A stretch of DNA of 64,000 nt from Mycobacterium bourgelatii (lineage in GTDB: Bacteria; Actinomycetota; Actinomycetes; Mycobacteriales; Mycobacteriaceae), in the NCBI RefSeq assembly GCF_010723575.1, contig NZ_BLKZ01000001.1, forward strand, positions 3,596,001 through 3,660,000, in the 5' to 3' direction. The position numbers and the translations under genes were made by a program. Of the stretch, positions 16,888-25,864 are shown piece after piece. Every line of letters begins with the position of its first letter. Within the stretch, counting starts at the first letter, position 1. Below the pieces are notes generated by a model that did no database searches, was not told the DNA's origin, and saw nothing but the letters and a program-made list of their open reading frames with translations.

Positions 16888-17983
16888 GGGCGGCCGCCTC
16901 CAGCCGGCGGAACTGGTAGTAGGCGGCGCAGGCGCCTTCGCTGGACACCATGGTCGCGCCCAGCGGCGTGCGCGGTGTGCACGACTTACCGAAGGCCGGG
17001 CACTCGTTGGGTTTCAACAAACCCTGCAGCACTTCCCCACTGTGGCATTCGGCGGATTCGGACACCCGCAGTTGTCCGACCCCGAACTTCAATTCGGCGT
17101 CGAACTGCGCGTAGCGGGGTGACAGCGTCCAGCCGGACTTGGGGATCATGCCGATGCCGCGCCACTGCCGATCGGTCACCACGAACACGTCGGCAAGGGT
17201 CTGCTGTGCGACGGTGTTTCCCGCGGCGGTCACCGCGCGCGGATACGCGTTGCGCAACTCCGGTGTTCCGTCCTCGAGGAGGTCGACGACCTGCCGGACG
17301 CCCTCGAGCAGATCCAACGGCTCGAAACCGGTTACCACGATGGGGACTTGGTACTTGTCAACCAGCGGACCGTATTCGCTGGTGCCCATCACCGTGCAGA
17401 CGTGTCCGGCCGCCAAGAAGCCGTCGACGCGGTTGGTCGGTGAGCTGAGAATCGCCGTGATCGCGGGTGGCACCAGCACGTGTGAGACCAACATCGAGAA
17501 GTTGGTCAATCCGAGTCGCTGGGCGTGCACCACCGCCATCGCGTTGGCGGGCGCAGTGGTCTCGAAGCCGACCCCGAAGAACACCACCTCCTTGTCGGGG
17601 TTGTCCGCGGCGACCCGGGTGGCGTCCAACGGCGAGTAGACGATCCGCACGTCGCCGCCGCGGGCACGCACGCTGAACAGGTCCTGGCTACTCCCGGGCA
17701 CCCGCAGCATGTCGCCGAAGGAGCAGAAGATCACGTCGTCGCGGGCGGCGATTTCCAGGGCGCGGTCGATCATCTCCAGCGGCGTCACGCAGACCGGGCA
17801 ACCCGGGCCGTGAATGAATTCCACGGCGCCGTCGAGCAATTGGTCGATGCCGTTGCGGATGATCGAATGTGTCTGCCCGCCACAGACTTCCATGATGGTC
17901 CAGGTCTTGGTGGCACGTTTCTTGATGCGATCCACCAGGGTGCGGGCGGCCGCCGGGTCGCGAAATTCGTCCAGGTACTTCAT
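16880..17983 (-). CDS. hypD: Hydrogenase maturation protein HypD
   Basis: This 367-residue scaffold protein works with HypC to assemble the Fe(CN)2CO unit. It shows the expected CGGQTH motif, the GPGCPVCVTP motif with paired cysteines, and the C-terminal cysteines for the [4Fe-4S] cluster (CHSGEVLQG, NECPAFGKSC, GACAAYY). The ATG has a GGAGGGA site and overlaps the hypC stop. Confidence 0.97.
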   Translation of the reverse strand: MKYLDEFRDPAAARTLVDRIKKRATKTWTIMEVCGGQTHSIIRNGIDQLLDGAVEFIHGPGCPVCVTPLEMIDRALEIAARDDVIFCSFGDMLRVPGSSQDLFSVRARGGDVRIVYSPLDATRVAADNPDKEVVFFGVGFETTAPANAMAVVHAQRLGLTNFSMLVSHVLVPPAITAILSSPTNRVDGFLAAGHVCTVMGTSEYGPLVDKYQVPIVVTGFEPLDLLEGVRQVVDLLEDGTPELRNAYPRAVTAAGNTVAQQTLADVFVVTDRQWRGIGMIPKSGWTLSPRYAQFDAELKFGVGQLRVSESAECHSGEVLQGLLKPNECPAFGKSCTPRTPLGATMVSSEGACAAYYQFRRLEAAAHA

Positions 17984-18255
17984 GCGAGTTCCCTCCGTAT
18001 CTGACCCTCGTCACCGGCTAGCTCCTCGTCGAGAACACCGAGATCGTGGAACATCCGCAGGGTCTCGTTGGCGGACGCCTCGTCGAGTCGGGTGATCGCG
18101 AATCCGGCGTGCACGATGGTGTATTCACCGATCTCCATGTCCGGCAGATAGGCCAGGCACACGGTTTTGGTGGTGCCGCCGAAGTCGACGGTGCACATTC
18201 GCGTCCCCGCCTCGTCCCACGTATCGACTACCTTGCCGGGTATTCCGAGACACAT
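17980..18255 (-). CDS. hypC: Hydrogenase maturation chaperone HypC
   Basis: This 91-residue protein starts MCLGIPGKV. The Cys after the initiator methionine is the residue that binds the iron precursor and contacts HypD or the large subunit. The ATG at 18255 follows an AAGGGGG site. Upstream residues in the same frame belong to the antisense of the overlap and are not part of the protein. The start lies 28 bp inside the 3' end of hypF, so the two are translationally linked. Confidence 0.97.
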   Translation of the reverse strand: MCLGIPGKVVDTWDEAGTRMCTVDFGGTTKTVCLAYLPDMEIGEYTIVHAGFAITRLDEASANETLRMFHDLGVLDEELAGDEGQIRRELA

Positions 18256-20567
18256 TCGATGGTCCCCCTTTCTGGAAGCTTTTCCTGTCGCCGCGCGGCG
18301 ATCACCGCTTGGCCGAGCGCGATTCCGCCGTCGTTGCACGGCAACACCGAATGAGTGAGAACCTCGAAGCCCTTGTCGGACAGTTCTTTGCGAAGCCCTT
18401 CACGCAGCAGTCGGTTGACGAACACCCCGCCGGTCAGTCCGACGGTAGCCACCATGCCGGCGGCCGCCTGGCTGACGGCGTCGGCCGTCGCTCGGATGAC
18501 GGCGTCGTGGAAGCCCGCGGCCAGATCGGCCGGCGTCGTGCCGGCCCGCAGGTGCCGCACCACGTCGGTGATCAACGACGTCGGGTCGAGCACGCCGGCG
18601 GTTACCTCGATGTCCAGCGGCACCGTCCGACCGCGGCGCGCGAGGTGCTCGAGTTCGACGGCCGCCTGCCCTTCGTAGGTCACGTCGTGACAGACGTCGA
18701 GCAAGCTGGCGACGGCGTCGAACAGTCGGCCCATGCTGCTGGTCGTGACGCAACCGATGCCGCGCGGTATCTGCTGGCCGAGGACGTGCCGCGCCTGCTC
18801 GCTGAGCCTGGCAACCGCCGGTATGTCCGGCGCCCAGTCGATGCCGGCCCGGTGCAGCAGGTCCAAGGCAATCCGCCCGGGTTGGCGCACCGCGCCGTCG
18901 CCGCCCGGTAGTGCGAACGGCGTGAGGTGTCCGACGCGCGTGAACGCCGCGGGGTCGGTGACCAGCAACAGTTCACCACCCCAGATGGTGCCGTCGGTGC
19001 CGTAGCCGGTGCCGTCGAAGGCGACCGCGAGCATCGGCGTGTCGAGCCGTCCGTGTTCGGCCAGCAGCGACACCGCGTGCGCATGGTGATGTTGCACCTG
19101 CACGACCGGTTGCGGGCGTCGGCGCGCCCAACCGGTGGTGGCGTAGGACGGGTGCAGGTCGCATGCGACAAGCGTTGGCTGGCGGTCGGTCATGAACGCC
19201 AGATGATCCAGCGCGCCTTCGAAGCACGCCTGGGTTCGGGGGTCGGCCATGTCGCCGAGGTGCGACGACATGTGCGCGTGGCCGCCGGCATCCATCAGGC
19301 AAAACGTGGTCTTGAGGTCTCCGCCGGTGGCCAGGATGACCTCGCCTTCGACGGATGCGTCGACCGATACCGGGAGGGGCGCGTAGCCACGGGACCGGCG
19401 GATCGGCACCACGCGGCCCTCTTGGCGAGCTATGTCGGCGTCGACGGTGAGGACGGAGTCTTCGCACGGCACGTGGATCGGCCGGTCGTGGGTGAGCACC
19501 GCGTCGGCCAGCCCGTCGATCCAGTTCAGGTCGGAATCACGGAAGACGATCGGTGATCCACCCTGGTTGGCCGACGTCATCACCAGCGGAACCGCGCCGA
19601 GCCGGTCGAACAGCAGATGATGCAGGGGCGAATAGGCCAGCATCACGCCTATCTCGGCGAGGCCCGGTGCCACCGAGCCCAACACCGAGTCGTCGCGGGC
19701 GGGCAGCAAGACGATGGGGGCGGTCGGCGAGGCCAGCAGGTCCGCCGCTGCCTCGTTGACCACGCAGATGCGTTGCGCCGCAGCGATATCGGGCACCATC
19801 ACCGCAAACGGCTTGGCGGGTCGGTTCTTTCGCTCCCGCAGTCTGGCGACGGCCGCCGTATCTTCGGCTCGGCAGGCCAGATGGAATCCGCCGATGCCCT
19901 TCACGGCGACGATGAGACCGTCGTCTAATGCTGCCGCGGCGGCGGCGACGGGGTCGCTGCCGTCACCGGGCCCATGCCAGGACAACGTCGGCCCGCAATC
20001 GGGGCAGGCGATGGTCTGCGCGTGGAATCTGCGGTCGGTGGGGTCGGAGTATTCGGCCGCACAAACCGCGCACATCTCGAAATGCGCCATCGTGGTGTTC
20101 GGGCGGTCATACGGCAGGTCGGTGATGACCGTGAAGCGGGGACCGCAGTTGGTACAGGTGATGAACGGATGACCGTGGCGGCGGTCGGCCGGGTCGAACA
20201 GTTCCTGCAGGCAGTCGGCACAGATGGCGATGTCCGGCGGCACCAGGGTGCGATGGTTGTCGACCGTCTGGCTCTCAATGATCTGAAAGTGGGAGTCCCC
20301 GCGCGGCGGTATCGGGGTCGCCCGCAGTGAGTCGATGCGGGCCATGGGGGGATGCTCGGACCTGATTGCACTCATCGCGGCATCCACCGCGGCACGCGTG
20401 CCCTCCAGCTCGCAATGCACCGACCCGGAGTCGTTGTAAACACAACCGGATAGCCCGTGACGTGCGGCGATGCGCGCGACAGCCGGGCGGAATCCAACTC
20501 CTTGGACCACGCCGGCAATGTCGAGACGCAGCCGTACGCTCGTCCCCCCATTGTTCCGACTGCCCAA
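18228..20567 (-). CDS. hypF: Carbamoyltransferase HypF
   Basis: This 779-residue enzyme makes the cyanide precursor by transferring carbamoyl from carbamoyl phosphate to HypE. The domain order is an acylphosphatase domain (IAGVVQGVGFRP), two Cys4 zinc fingers (CADC...CTNC and CAVC...CPDC), a YrdC/Sua5-like domain, and a Kae1-like domain with the metal-binding HHHAH. A TTG at 20567 is chosen as start because AGGAGG lies 6 nt upstream; a longer frame to 20618 has no such support. It leads the hypFCDE operon and diverges from hypAB. Confidence 0.95.
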   Translation of the reverse strand: MGSRNNGGTSVRLRLDIAGVVQGVGFRPAVARIAARHGLSGCVYNDSGSVHCELEGTRAAVDAAMSAIRSEHPPMARIDSLRATPIPPRGDSHFQIIESQTVDNHRTLVPPDIAICADCLQELFDPADRRHGHPFITCTNCGPRFTVITDLPYDRPNTTMAHFEMCAVCAAEYSDPTDRRFHAQTIACPDCGPTLSWHGPGDGSDPVAAAAAALDDGLIVAVKGIGGFHLACRAEDTAAVARLRERKNRPAKPFAVMVPDIAAAQRICVVNEAAADLLASPTAPIVLLPARDDSVLGSVAPGLAEIGVMLAYSPLHHLLFDRLGAVPLVMTSANQGGSPIVFRDSDLNWIDGLADAVLTHDRPIHVPCEDSVLTVDADIARQEGRVVPIRRSRGYAPLPVSVDASVEGEVILATGGDLKTTFCLMDAGGHAHMSSHLGDMADPRTQACFEGALDHLAFMTDRQPTLVACDLHPSYATTGWARRRPQPVVQVQHHHAHAVSLLAEHGRLDTPMLAVAFDGTGYGTDGTIWGGELLLVTDPAAFTRVGHLTPFALPGGDGAVRQPGRIALDLLHRAGIDWAPDIPAVARLSEQARHVLGQQIPRGIGCVTTSSMGRLFDAVASLLDVCHDVTYEGQAAVELEHLARRGRTVPLDIEVTAGVLDPTSLITDVVRHLRAGTTPADLAAGFHDAVIRATADAVSQAAAGMVATVGLTGGVFVNRLLREGLRKELSDKGFEVLTHSVLPCNDGGIALGQAVIAARRQEKLPERGTIECVSEYPAR

Positions 20568-20573
20568 AATCAA

Positions 20574-20579
20574 CCTCCT
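20574..20579 (-). promoter_or_regulatory. Ribosome binding site deciding the hypF TTG start
   Basis: AGGAGG on the minus strand is separated by 6 nt from the TTG at 20567. No ATG or GTG lies at usable spacing, so this site fixes the hypF start at a rare TTG codon. Confidence 0.7.
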
Positions 20580-20593
20580 GAGCAGCAAGGCCC

Positions 20594-20621
20594 CCCGTGC
20601 CAGATGGGCTGGCGGCACGGG
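20594..20621. repeat. Inverted repeat in the hypF/hypA intergenic region
   Basis: CCCGTGCC and GGCACGGG form a perfect 8-bp stem around a 12-nt loop, 15 bp upstream of the hypF ribosome site. It could be a hairpin in the hypF leader or a regulator site shared by the divergent hyp operons. Confidence 0.4.
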
Positions 20622-20744
20622 CGGGTACGCCCCACGCTAGATGGAGTGCGATGTGCCGACAATCACAATTTCGCACACAAAGTCTGCGTTTTTCCGCACT
20701 CAATATGCGCGACAGCGATGTACCTGGCGAGGCAGCATGGTGTA

Positions 20745-21086
20745 GTGCACGAGCTGTCGCTGTGTCAGGCTATCGCCGGCGTGGTCAAGCCCCACGCGGC
20801 GGGTCGCCACGTCGACGTCGTGCGGGTCCAGGTCGGTGCGCTCCGCCAGGTGGTGCCCGAGTCGCTTGAGTTCTGCTGGTCGCTGGTGTGTGAGCACTTG
20901 GATGACAGCATGACCGATACCCAACTGGAGCTCGAGTTCCTGCCCGCCGAGGTGGCGTGCCGCCCCTGCGGGGAGCGGTCGGTGATCGACTCGCGATGGT
21001 CGGTGTGCTGCGCGAAGTGTGAGAGCGTGGACGTCGAGGTGTTACGCGGCAACGAGTTCCTGGTGACCTCGATCGAGGTGTCGTGA
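20745..21086 (+). CDS. hypA: Hydrogenase nickel incorporation protein HypA
   Basis: This 113-residue nickel chaperone starts at a GTG giving MHELSLC, the invariant HypA N-terminus whose His and Glu help bind Ni. Two zinc-ligand Cys pairs follow (CRPC and CAKC). The frame is open far upstream, but the MHE motif defines the true start. It is followed 24 nt later by hypB, with which it delivers nickel to the large subunit. Confidence 0.94.
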   Translation: MHELSLCQAIAGVVKPHAAGRHVDVVRVQVGALRQVVPESLEFCWSLVCEHLDDSMTDTQLELEFLPAEVACRPCGERSVIDSRWSVCCAKCESVDVEVLRGNEFLVTSIEVS

Positions 21087-21110
21087 AGACCGGCAGGAAA
21101 GGGAGGGGAA

Positions 21111-21956
21111 ATGGGTAGGTTTCACCGGCACGACGATGGCACGGTGCACAGCCACGACCACGACGACGACGGTCACCACCACCACAACCACGGGGATCAC
21201 GGGGATCACGGGGATCACGGGGATCACGGGGATCACGAGCACAGTCACGGTGACCACGACCATGGTGACCACAGCGGGTATGCCACCGGATCTCAGCGCA
21301 TCGAGGTGCTGGAATCGATCTTCGCCGAGAACGACTCCCGGGCCGACATCAACCGCAAGCTGTTCGAGAGCAACGGCGTTCGAGCGCTGAATCTGATGAG
21401 CTCGCCGGGCTCCGGCAAGACCACCGTGCTGGCCGCCACCCTCGACGAACTTGCCGGCGAAGTGTCCGTAGGAGTGATCGAAGGCGATATCGCGACCGAC
21501 CTGGACGCCGCCAAACTCGACGGTCGGGGCGCCCAGATCTCGTTGTTGAACACCAGCAACGGATTCGGCGGCGAGTGCCACCTGGACGCCCCGATGGTCA
21601 ACCGGGCACTACAGGGACTCGAGCTGGCACCGTTGGACCTGGTGATCATCGAGAACGTCGGCAACCTGGTCTGCCCCGCCGAGTTCGACGTCGGCGAACA
21701 CGCCAAGGCGATGGTGTACTCGGTCACCGAAGGCGAGGACAAGCCACTGAAATACCCGGTGATGTTCCGGTCCGTCGACGTCGTGCTGCTGAACAAGACG
21801 GACTTGGTCCCGCACCTCGACGTGGATGTCGACAGCTACATCGAACACATCCGGAAAGTGAACCCGACCGCGACGATCTTGCCGGTGAGTGCCCGCACCG
21901 GCGAAGGCATGAAGAGCTGGTTCGACTGGGTGCGGGAGTTCGCCGCGGCCCGTTAG
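21111..21956 (+). CDS. hypB: Hydrogenase nickel incorporation GTPase HypB with His-rich N-terminus
   Basis: This 281-residue G3E-family GTPase drives nickel insertion. About residues 4-60 are extremely rich in His, Asp and Gly, with five exact GDH units, and can be expected to store or buffer nickel. The GTPase core starts near residue 90, with P-loop SSPGSGKTT, the EGDIATDLDA segment, and NKTD for guanine specificity. The ATG follows a GGGAGGGG site. Its stop overlaps the convergent membrane-protein gene by 4 bp. Confidence 0.97.
   Translation: MGRFHRHDDGTVHSHDHDDDGHHHHNHGDHGDHGDHGDHGDHEHSHGDHDHGDHSGYATGSQRIEVLESIFAENDSRADINRKLFESNGVRALNLMSSPGSGKTTVLAATLDELAGEVSVGVIEGDIATDLDAAKLDGRGAQISLLNTSNGFGGECHLDAPMVNRALQGLELAPLDLVIIENVGNLVCPAEFDVGEHAKAMVYSVTEGEDKPLKYPVMFRSVDVVLLNKTDLVPHLDVDVDSYIEHIRKVNPTATILPVSARTGEGMKSWFDWVREFAAAR
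21192..21236 (+). repeat. Five tandem 9-bp repeats encoding Gly-Asp-His
   Basis: GGGGATCAC is repeated five times without a mismatch, in frame inside hypB, and encodes GDH each time. Exact nucleotide identity points to recent slippage, so copy number probably varies between strains. Confidence 0.95.
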
Positions 21957-22261
21957 GACTGGTGCGCGGCGGTGCCGAGTTCGGAATAGGCCGAAAGCCA
22001 AAGGCTTTCGATTCTCATCACCCGACGGTGCTCGAGCACCAGCCAAGCGATACCACCGGTGATCGCCAACAGTCCGACCACTCCGAATGTCAGCAACCAC
22101 TCGTGGTGCTTATACGCTGCGGAGGCCACACCGCCGATCAGCGAGGCGAGACCCAGCACTACCGAAAGCAGCCCCGGCCAAGACAATCGGTCGATGAAGA
22201 ATTCCCCGGTGTGCGGGCAGGTTGTGCGGAAGTGGTCGATGGGATCTTTTGTGTCACACAT
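21953..22261 (-). CDS. Small two-helix membrane protein, unknown function
   Basis: I do not recognise a family for this 102-residue protein. It has two hydrophobic segments (about residues 29-50 and 57-77) separated by the short loop YKHHEW. The N-terminal part contains C2 and C15 with nearby His (CPHTGEF), and there are four further His. The gene looks real because the ATG has a strong AAGGAGGAAA site. It lies 31 nt after the BlaI-type gene on the same strand and converges with hypB with a 4-bp overlap. A link to hydrogenase or metal handling is possible from position only. Confidence 0.72.
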   Translation of the reverse strand: MCDTKDPIDHFRTTCPHTGEFFIDRLSWPGLLSVVLGLASLIGGVASAAYKHHEWLLTFGVVGLLAITGGIAWLVLEHRRVMRIESLWLSAYSELGTAAHQS

Positions 22262-22292
22262 GATTTCCTCCTTTGCTAGAGCTAAGAGCTAC

Positions 22293-22706
22293 TCAGCACG
22301 CACTGGACGGCCATCCCCCACCTGGGTGGTCCGCGGCGTGAACCTGGGCCAGCGCGCACTTCAGCGCCGACGCATCGTCGGGGTTGACGCTTGCGACGAA
22401 GCGCATCAGCGCGGACCGGCGGGCGGCCACGTCCGTCGCGTGCGAAAGCGCCTCGGCCATCAGCTCGGCCACCAGTTCACCGTGCTCCCGGCGCGGCGCA
22501 TAACGATGCGCCCGCTCGTCGCGGTATGCCACCACGAGTCCCTTGGCCGTCAATCGCGCGAGGACGGTCGTGATCGTGGTGTAGGCGAGGCGGCGGTGAA
22601 CCGACAGGGCGTTGTGCAAGTGGCGCCCGGTCTGCGGGCTGCGCGCCTTCCACAGCTCCTCCATGACCGCTTGTTCAAGCTCGCCCAGCGGTCTCAAACC
22701 CGGCAC
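22293..22706 (-). CDS. BlaI/MecI/CopY-family transcriptional repressor
   Basis: This 137-residue winged-helix protein has the family pattern LGELEQAVMEELW followed by AYTTITTVLARLTAKGLV and YAPRR. The GTG start has a GGAG site. It lacks an obvious CopY-type CXC copper motif at the C-terminus. It diverges from an ABC exporter operon and lies upstream of the small membrane protein, so it may control either. Signals for this family include beta-lactams and metals, and none can be assigned here. Confidence 0.87.
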   Translation of the reverse strand: MPGLRPLGELEQAVMEELWKARSPQTGRHLHNALSVHRRLAYTTITTVLARLTAKGLVVAYRDERAHRYAPRREHGELVAELMAEALSHATDVAARRSALMRFVASVNPDDASALKCALAQVHAADHPGGGWPSSAC

Positions 22707-22826
22707 TGCGGTCTCCTGCTCGTGTCTTCTCTCGAAGAGTCACCCTGGTCGAAGCTATTGAGCGCGGCAGGTGTTGACGTCACCCAGGAGGTGGGTATGA
22801 CGGGTGAGTTCTGAAATAGTGAGGAC

Positions 22827-23528
22827 ATGCTGCGATTGGCCAATATCGGCAAGACGTACGGCAGCGGACCCACCCGAGTTGTCGCCCTGCACGACGTCGA
22901 TCTGGAAGTCACCGCCGGCGAATTCGTGGTGCTGCTCGGCCCGTCAGGATCGGGAAAGACGACGCTGCTCAACATCATCGGTGGCATCGAGCAGCCGTCC
23001 GACGGCGAGATCGAGGTCGACGGTCAAAACATCGGTCGGTTCGACCGCAAGCGCCGCACTCAGTATCGCCGCGAGCATGTCGGTTTCGTCTTTCAATTCT
23101 TCAACCTGGTGCCCACGCTGACGGCACTCGAGAATGTCGAACTCCTGGCCGAGCTGACCGGACCCGATGCGCGGGCCCGCAGTCGTGCCGCCCTGGAACG
23201 AGTGGGCGTCGGCGACGTCGCGGACCGCTTCCCCGCCCAACTGTCCGGGGGCCAGCAGCAGCGCGTTGCGATCGCCCGGGCGATCGTCAAGCAGCCTCCG
23301 CTGCTGCTCTGCGATGAACCCACCGGAAGCCTCGACCTGAGCACCGGACGACAAGTCTTGGCTGCGCTAAGCGACCTGGCTCGCACCGGTACTCAGACCA
23401 TCGTCCTGGTGACACACAATTCCGAGATAGCGCGGATGGCGGATCGGGTGCTGTGGCTGCACTCGGGCGCGATCAGCAAGGCCGAGCGGATCGAAAATCC
23501 GGTGAACGCATCGGAATTGGACTGGTGA
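22827..23528 (+). CDS. MacB/LolD-type ABC transporter ATP-binding protein
   Basis: This 233-residue ATPase has Walker A GPSGSGKTT, a Q-loop in GFVFQFFNLVP, signature LSGGQQQR, Walker B LLLCDEPTGSLD and the H-loop VTHNSE. The FFNLVPTLTALENV segment is typical of the MacB/LolD/FtsE group that pairs with FtsX-like permeases. Its stop overlaps the GTG of the permease (GTGA), so the two subunits are co-translated. The substrate is unknown. Lipid, lipoprotein or drug export are the usual options for the group. Confidence 0.95.
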   Translation: MLRLANIGKTYGSGPTRVVALHDVDLEVTAGEFVVLLGPSGSGKTTLLNIIGGIEQPSDGEIEVDGQNIGRFDRKRRTQYRREHVGFVFQFFNLVPTLTALENVELLAELTGPDARARSRAALERVGVGDVADRFPAQLSGGQQQRVAIARAIVKQPPLLLCDEPTGSLDLSTGRQVLAALSDLARTGTQTIVLVTHNSEIARMADRVLWLHSGAISKAERIENPVNASELDW

Positions 23529-25864
23529 GCCGTACTTTGCGACGCAAATTGCGTCGTGACGTGTGGGGGGAACGATGGCGCTTCCTGGCCATCGCCGCGA
23601 TCATCGCCATCGGCGTGGCCGTATTCATCGGCGCCACAGACAGCTACCGAAATCTTGACCAATCCTTCGACCGAACCTACGCAGCCCAGCGGCTGCCGGA
23701 TGCGATCCTGTCCGGACTCGGGGCAGCCGCGCTGCGCGACGACGCCGCCGCACTGCCGGGCAGGCCGCTCGTCGAGGTCCGCCATCAAGCCGACGTCGGC
23801 ATCCGAGTGAACGGACACGCGCTGTACGGCCGCGCCATCGGCGTACCCGCTTCCCGGCAACCGACGGTGTCGTTGCTCGACCTGCGCGCGGGTGCGCTGC
23901 CCGGCGCCGGGCAGCTGGTGGTCGAACAGCATGTGGCCGACCACCATCACCTTGATCCCGGAGACACCGTCGAGCTGCTGGGACGGCAAGGCTGGCAACC
24001 GGTTACGGTTATCGGCTGCGCGCTCTCCCCCGAGTATCTCTGGCCCGCACGCTCCGCCCAGGAGGTTCTCACCACGCCCGAAGATTTCGGCGTGGTCTTC
24101 CTGCCCGACGACGAATTGCAGCGCGCAGTACCCGACGCGACCGAGCAGATCGTGGTCTACGCGCAGGACCGTTCGGCGGCGGACACCCTGACCGCGGCAG
24201 CCGGCGACCTGGCCCGAAAGGCCGGGCTGCAGTTCGTAGCTCGCGAAGACCAGGCGTCGTTTCACACCCTGCGGGACGACGTCATGCAGTTCCGCAGCCT
24301 CGCCGGGCTGTTGCCGTGGCTGTTCCTTGCGGCCGTCGTGCTCGGCACCTATGTGCTGCTGTCCCGAATCGTCGCGGCACAGCGAGCACTGATCGGAACC
24401 CTGGTGGCCAATGGACTTTCGACAGCCGCCGTGCGCAGGCACTATCTCGGCTACGGGGTCGCCTGTGCCGTGTTGGGGGCGGTGCCCGGGTTGTGCGGCG
24501 GCTACTTCCTCAGCGGATGGATCACCACCAGGTTTACGACGGCCATCGCGCTACCCATGCAGCTCACCACGATTCACCCGCTCACCTATGTGATCGCCGC
24601 CGTCGCAGCGGTCGCCGTCGCGCTGTTGGCCGCGGTGGCGCCGGCCAATGCGGCGGCGCGAATGCAACCCGCCGAGGCGATGCGAATCGCCCCACCGATG
24701 GATCGCGGTCGCCTCAGCCTGATCGAGCGACTGATCCCGGCGCTGGGACGCGTCCCGTCGCGCTGGCGGATGGTGCTGCGGGCCATCTCGCGGAACCGTC
24801 GGCGCACGTCGTTCACCGTGGTGGGGGTGACGGTGTCCATCATTCTGGTAATGGTTTTCGCGGGTATGCGCGACACCCTTCCCGGTACGGTGCATCGGCA
24901 ATTCGGGCAGATCGCGCGACAAGACGGTGAGGCCGTGCTGTCCGGCCCGTCCGACGCGGTAATGGACAAGCTGCGCGGAGATCCCGATGTCGCTGCGGCC
25001 GAGGCCTATAGCGCTTACGGCATCAGCGTCTATTCCGGTGACCATCGATACGAAACCCAACTGGTCGGGCTGGCACCGGAAACTCAATTGCACACCTTTC
25101 CAGGAGAATCGGGCGCGGACCGGCTCACCGGTGATGGTGTCTTGCTCGGGGTGGGTTTGCGCGAATTGCTGTCTACCTCGCTGGGCGACCGCATCGAGAT
25201 CGTGCTGCCCCAATCCGGGATCCGGTTCAGCGAGCGGGTCGCCGGATTCGTCGACGAACCGTTCTCCCCGGTCGTGTACATCTCATTGGACCAGCTACGG
25301 GCGCACGCGGATTCGCTGCCGGTCAACGGTGTGCTGATCAAGTTCAGACCCGGCACCAACGAGCGCGCGGCCGGCGACCGGATAGCCGCACTACCGGGAG
25401 TGGTGGCGTTCCGGTCCACGACGTCGCTCGCGGCGACCATGCGGAAGGCCTTCAGCCTCTACGACACCCTGGTAGGCATCATGCTCGTTTTCGCCACCGT
25501 CATGGCGGCCGCCCTCTTGTATAACGCGATGTCGGCCAACATATCCGAACGGATCGGTGAGTTCGGTGCACTACATGCCCAAGGCATGGGCGCCGGCATG
25601 ATGTCCCGGTTGATCGCCGCCGAAAACGTCGGCCTCGCATTGCTTGCGATCCCGTTTGGGGTGGTGGGCGGTGTCCTGCTCGCGGATCGTCTGCTGTCCA
25701 CTTATCACAGCCTCGGCTACCACCTTCGGCTCGACATGCGGCCGACGACGCCCGTGGTGGTGGCGGGCGCCATGCTCCTTGCCGCCGCGTTGGCCCAATT
25801 ATCCGTTGTGCGACGAATTCACGGCCTCGATCTGGCCCGAATTGTCCGAGAACGTGCCTTGTGA
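23525..25864 (+). CDS. FtsX-like ABC transporter permease
   Basis: This 779-residue permease has one N-terminal membrane helix, a large extracytoplasmic MacB-like domain, then a three-helix FtsX unit (about residues 260-380). A second copy of the same layout follows (helix near 440, extracytoplasmic domain, helices 640-770). Permeases of about 800 residues with two FtsX domains are common in actinobacteria. The GTG overlaps the ATPase stop. The 3' end overlaps the convergent reductase gene by 66 bp. It may work in cell-envelope lipid or peptide export. Its location beside the synthetase cluster leaves open a role in exporting the product. Confidence 0.92.
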   Translation: MSRTLRRKLRRDVWGERWRFLAIAAIIAIGVAVFIGATDSYRNLDQSFDRTYAAQRLPDAILSGLGAAALRDDAAALPGRPLVEVRHQADVGIRVNGHALYGRAIGVPASRQPTVSLLDLRAGALPGAGQLVVEQHVADHHHLDPGDTVELLGRQGWQPVTVIGCALSPEYLWPARSAQEVLTTPEDFGVVFLPDDELQRAVPDATEQIVVYAQDRSAADTLTAAAGDLARKAGLQFVAREDQASFHTLRDDVMQFRSLAGLLPWLFLAAVVLGTYVLLSRIVAAQRALIGTLVANGLSTAAVRRHYLGYGVACAVLGAVPGLCGGYFLSGWITTRFTTAIALPMQLTTIHPLTYVIAAVAAVAVALLAAVAPANAAARMQPAEAMRIAPPMDRGRLSLIERLIPALGRVPSRWRMVLRAISRNRRRTSFTVVGVTVSIILVMVFAGMRDTLPGTVHRQFGQIARQDGEAVLSGPSDAVMDKLRGDPDVAAAEAYSAYGISVYSGDHRYETQLVGLAPETQLHTFPGESGADRLTGDGVLLGVGLRELLSTSLGDRIEIVLPQSGIRFSERVAGFVDEPFSPVVYISLDQLRAHADSLPVNGVLIKFRPGTNERAAGDRIAALPGVVAFRSTTSLAATMRKAFSLYDTLVGIMLVFATVMAAALLYNAMSANISERIGEFGALHAQGMGAGMMSRLIAAENVGLALLAIPFGVVGGVLLADRLLSTYHSLGYHLRLDMRPTTPVVVAGAMLLAAALAQLSVVRRIHGLDLARIVRERAL

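Noticed and set aside
21192..21236. Tandem repeats as a CRISPR array
   Set aside because: The 9-bp units are adjacent without spacers and code in frame for GDH inside hypB.
22798..22815. Five-codon mini-ORF (MTGEF) with a good ribosome site before the ABC ATPase gene
   Set aside because: It could be a leader peptide, but it is too short to support without conservation. It may be a chance ATG after the GGAGG.
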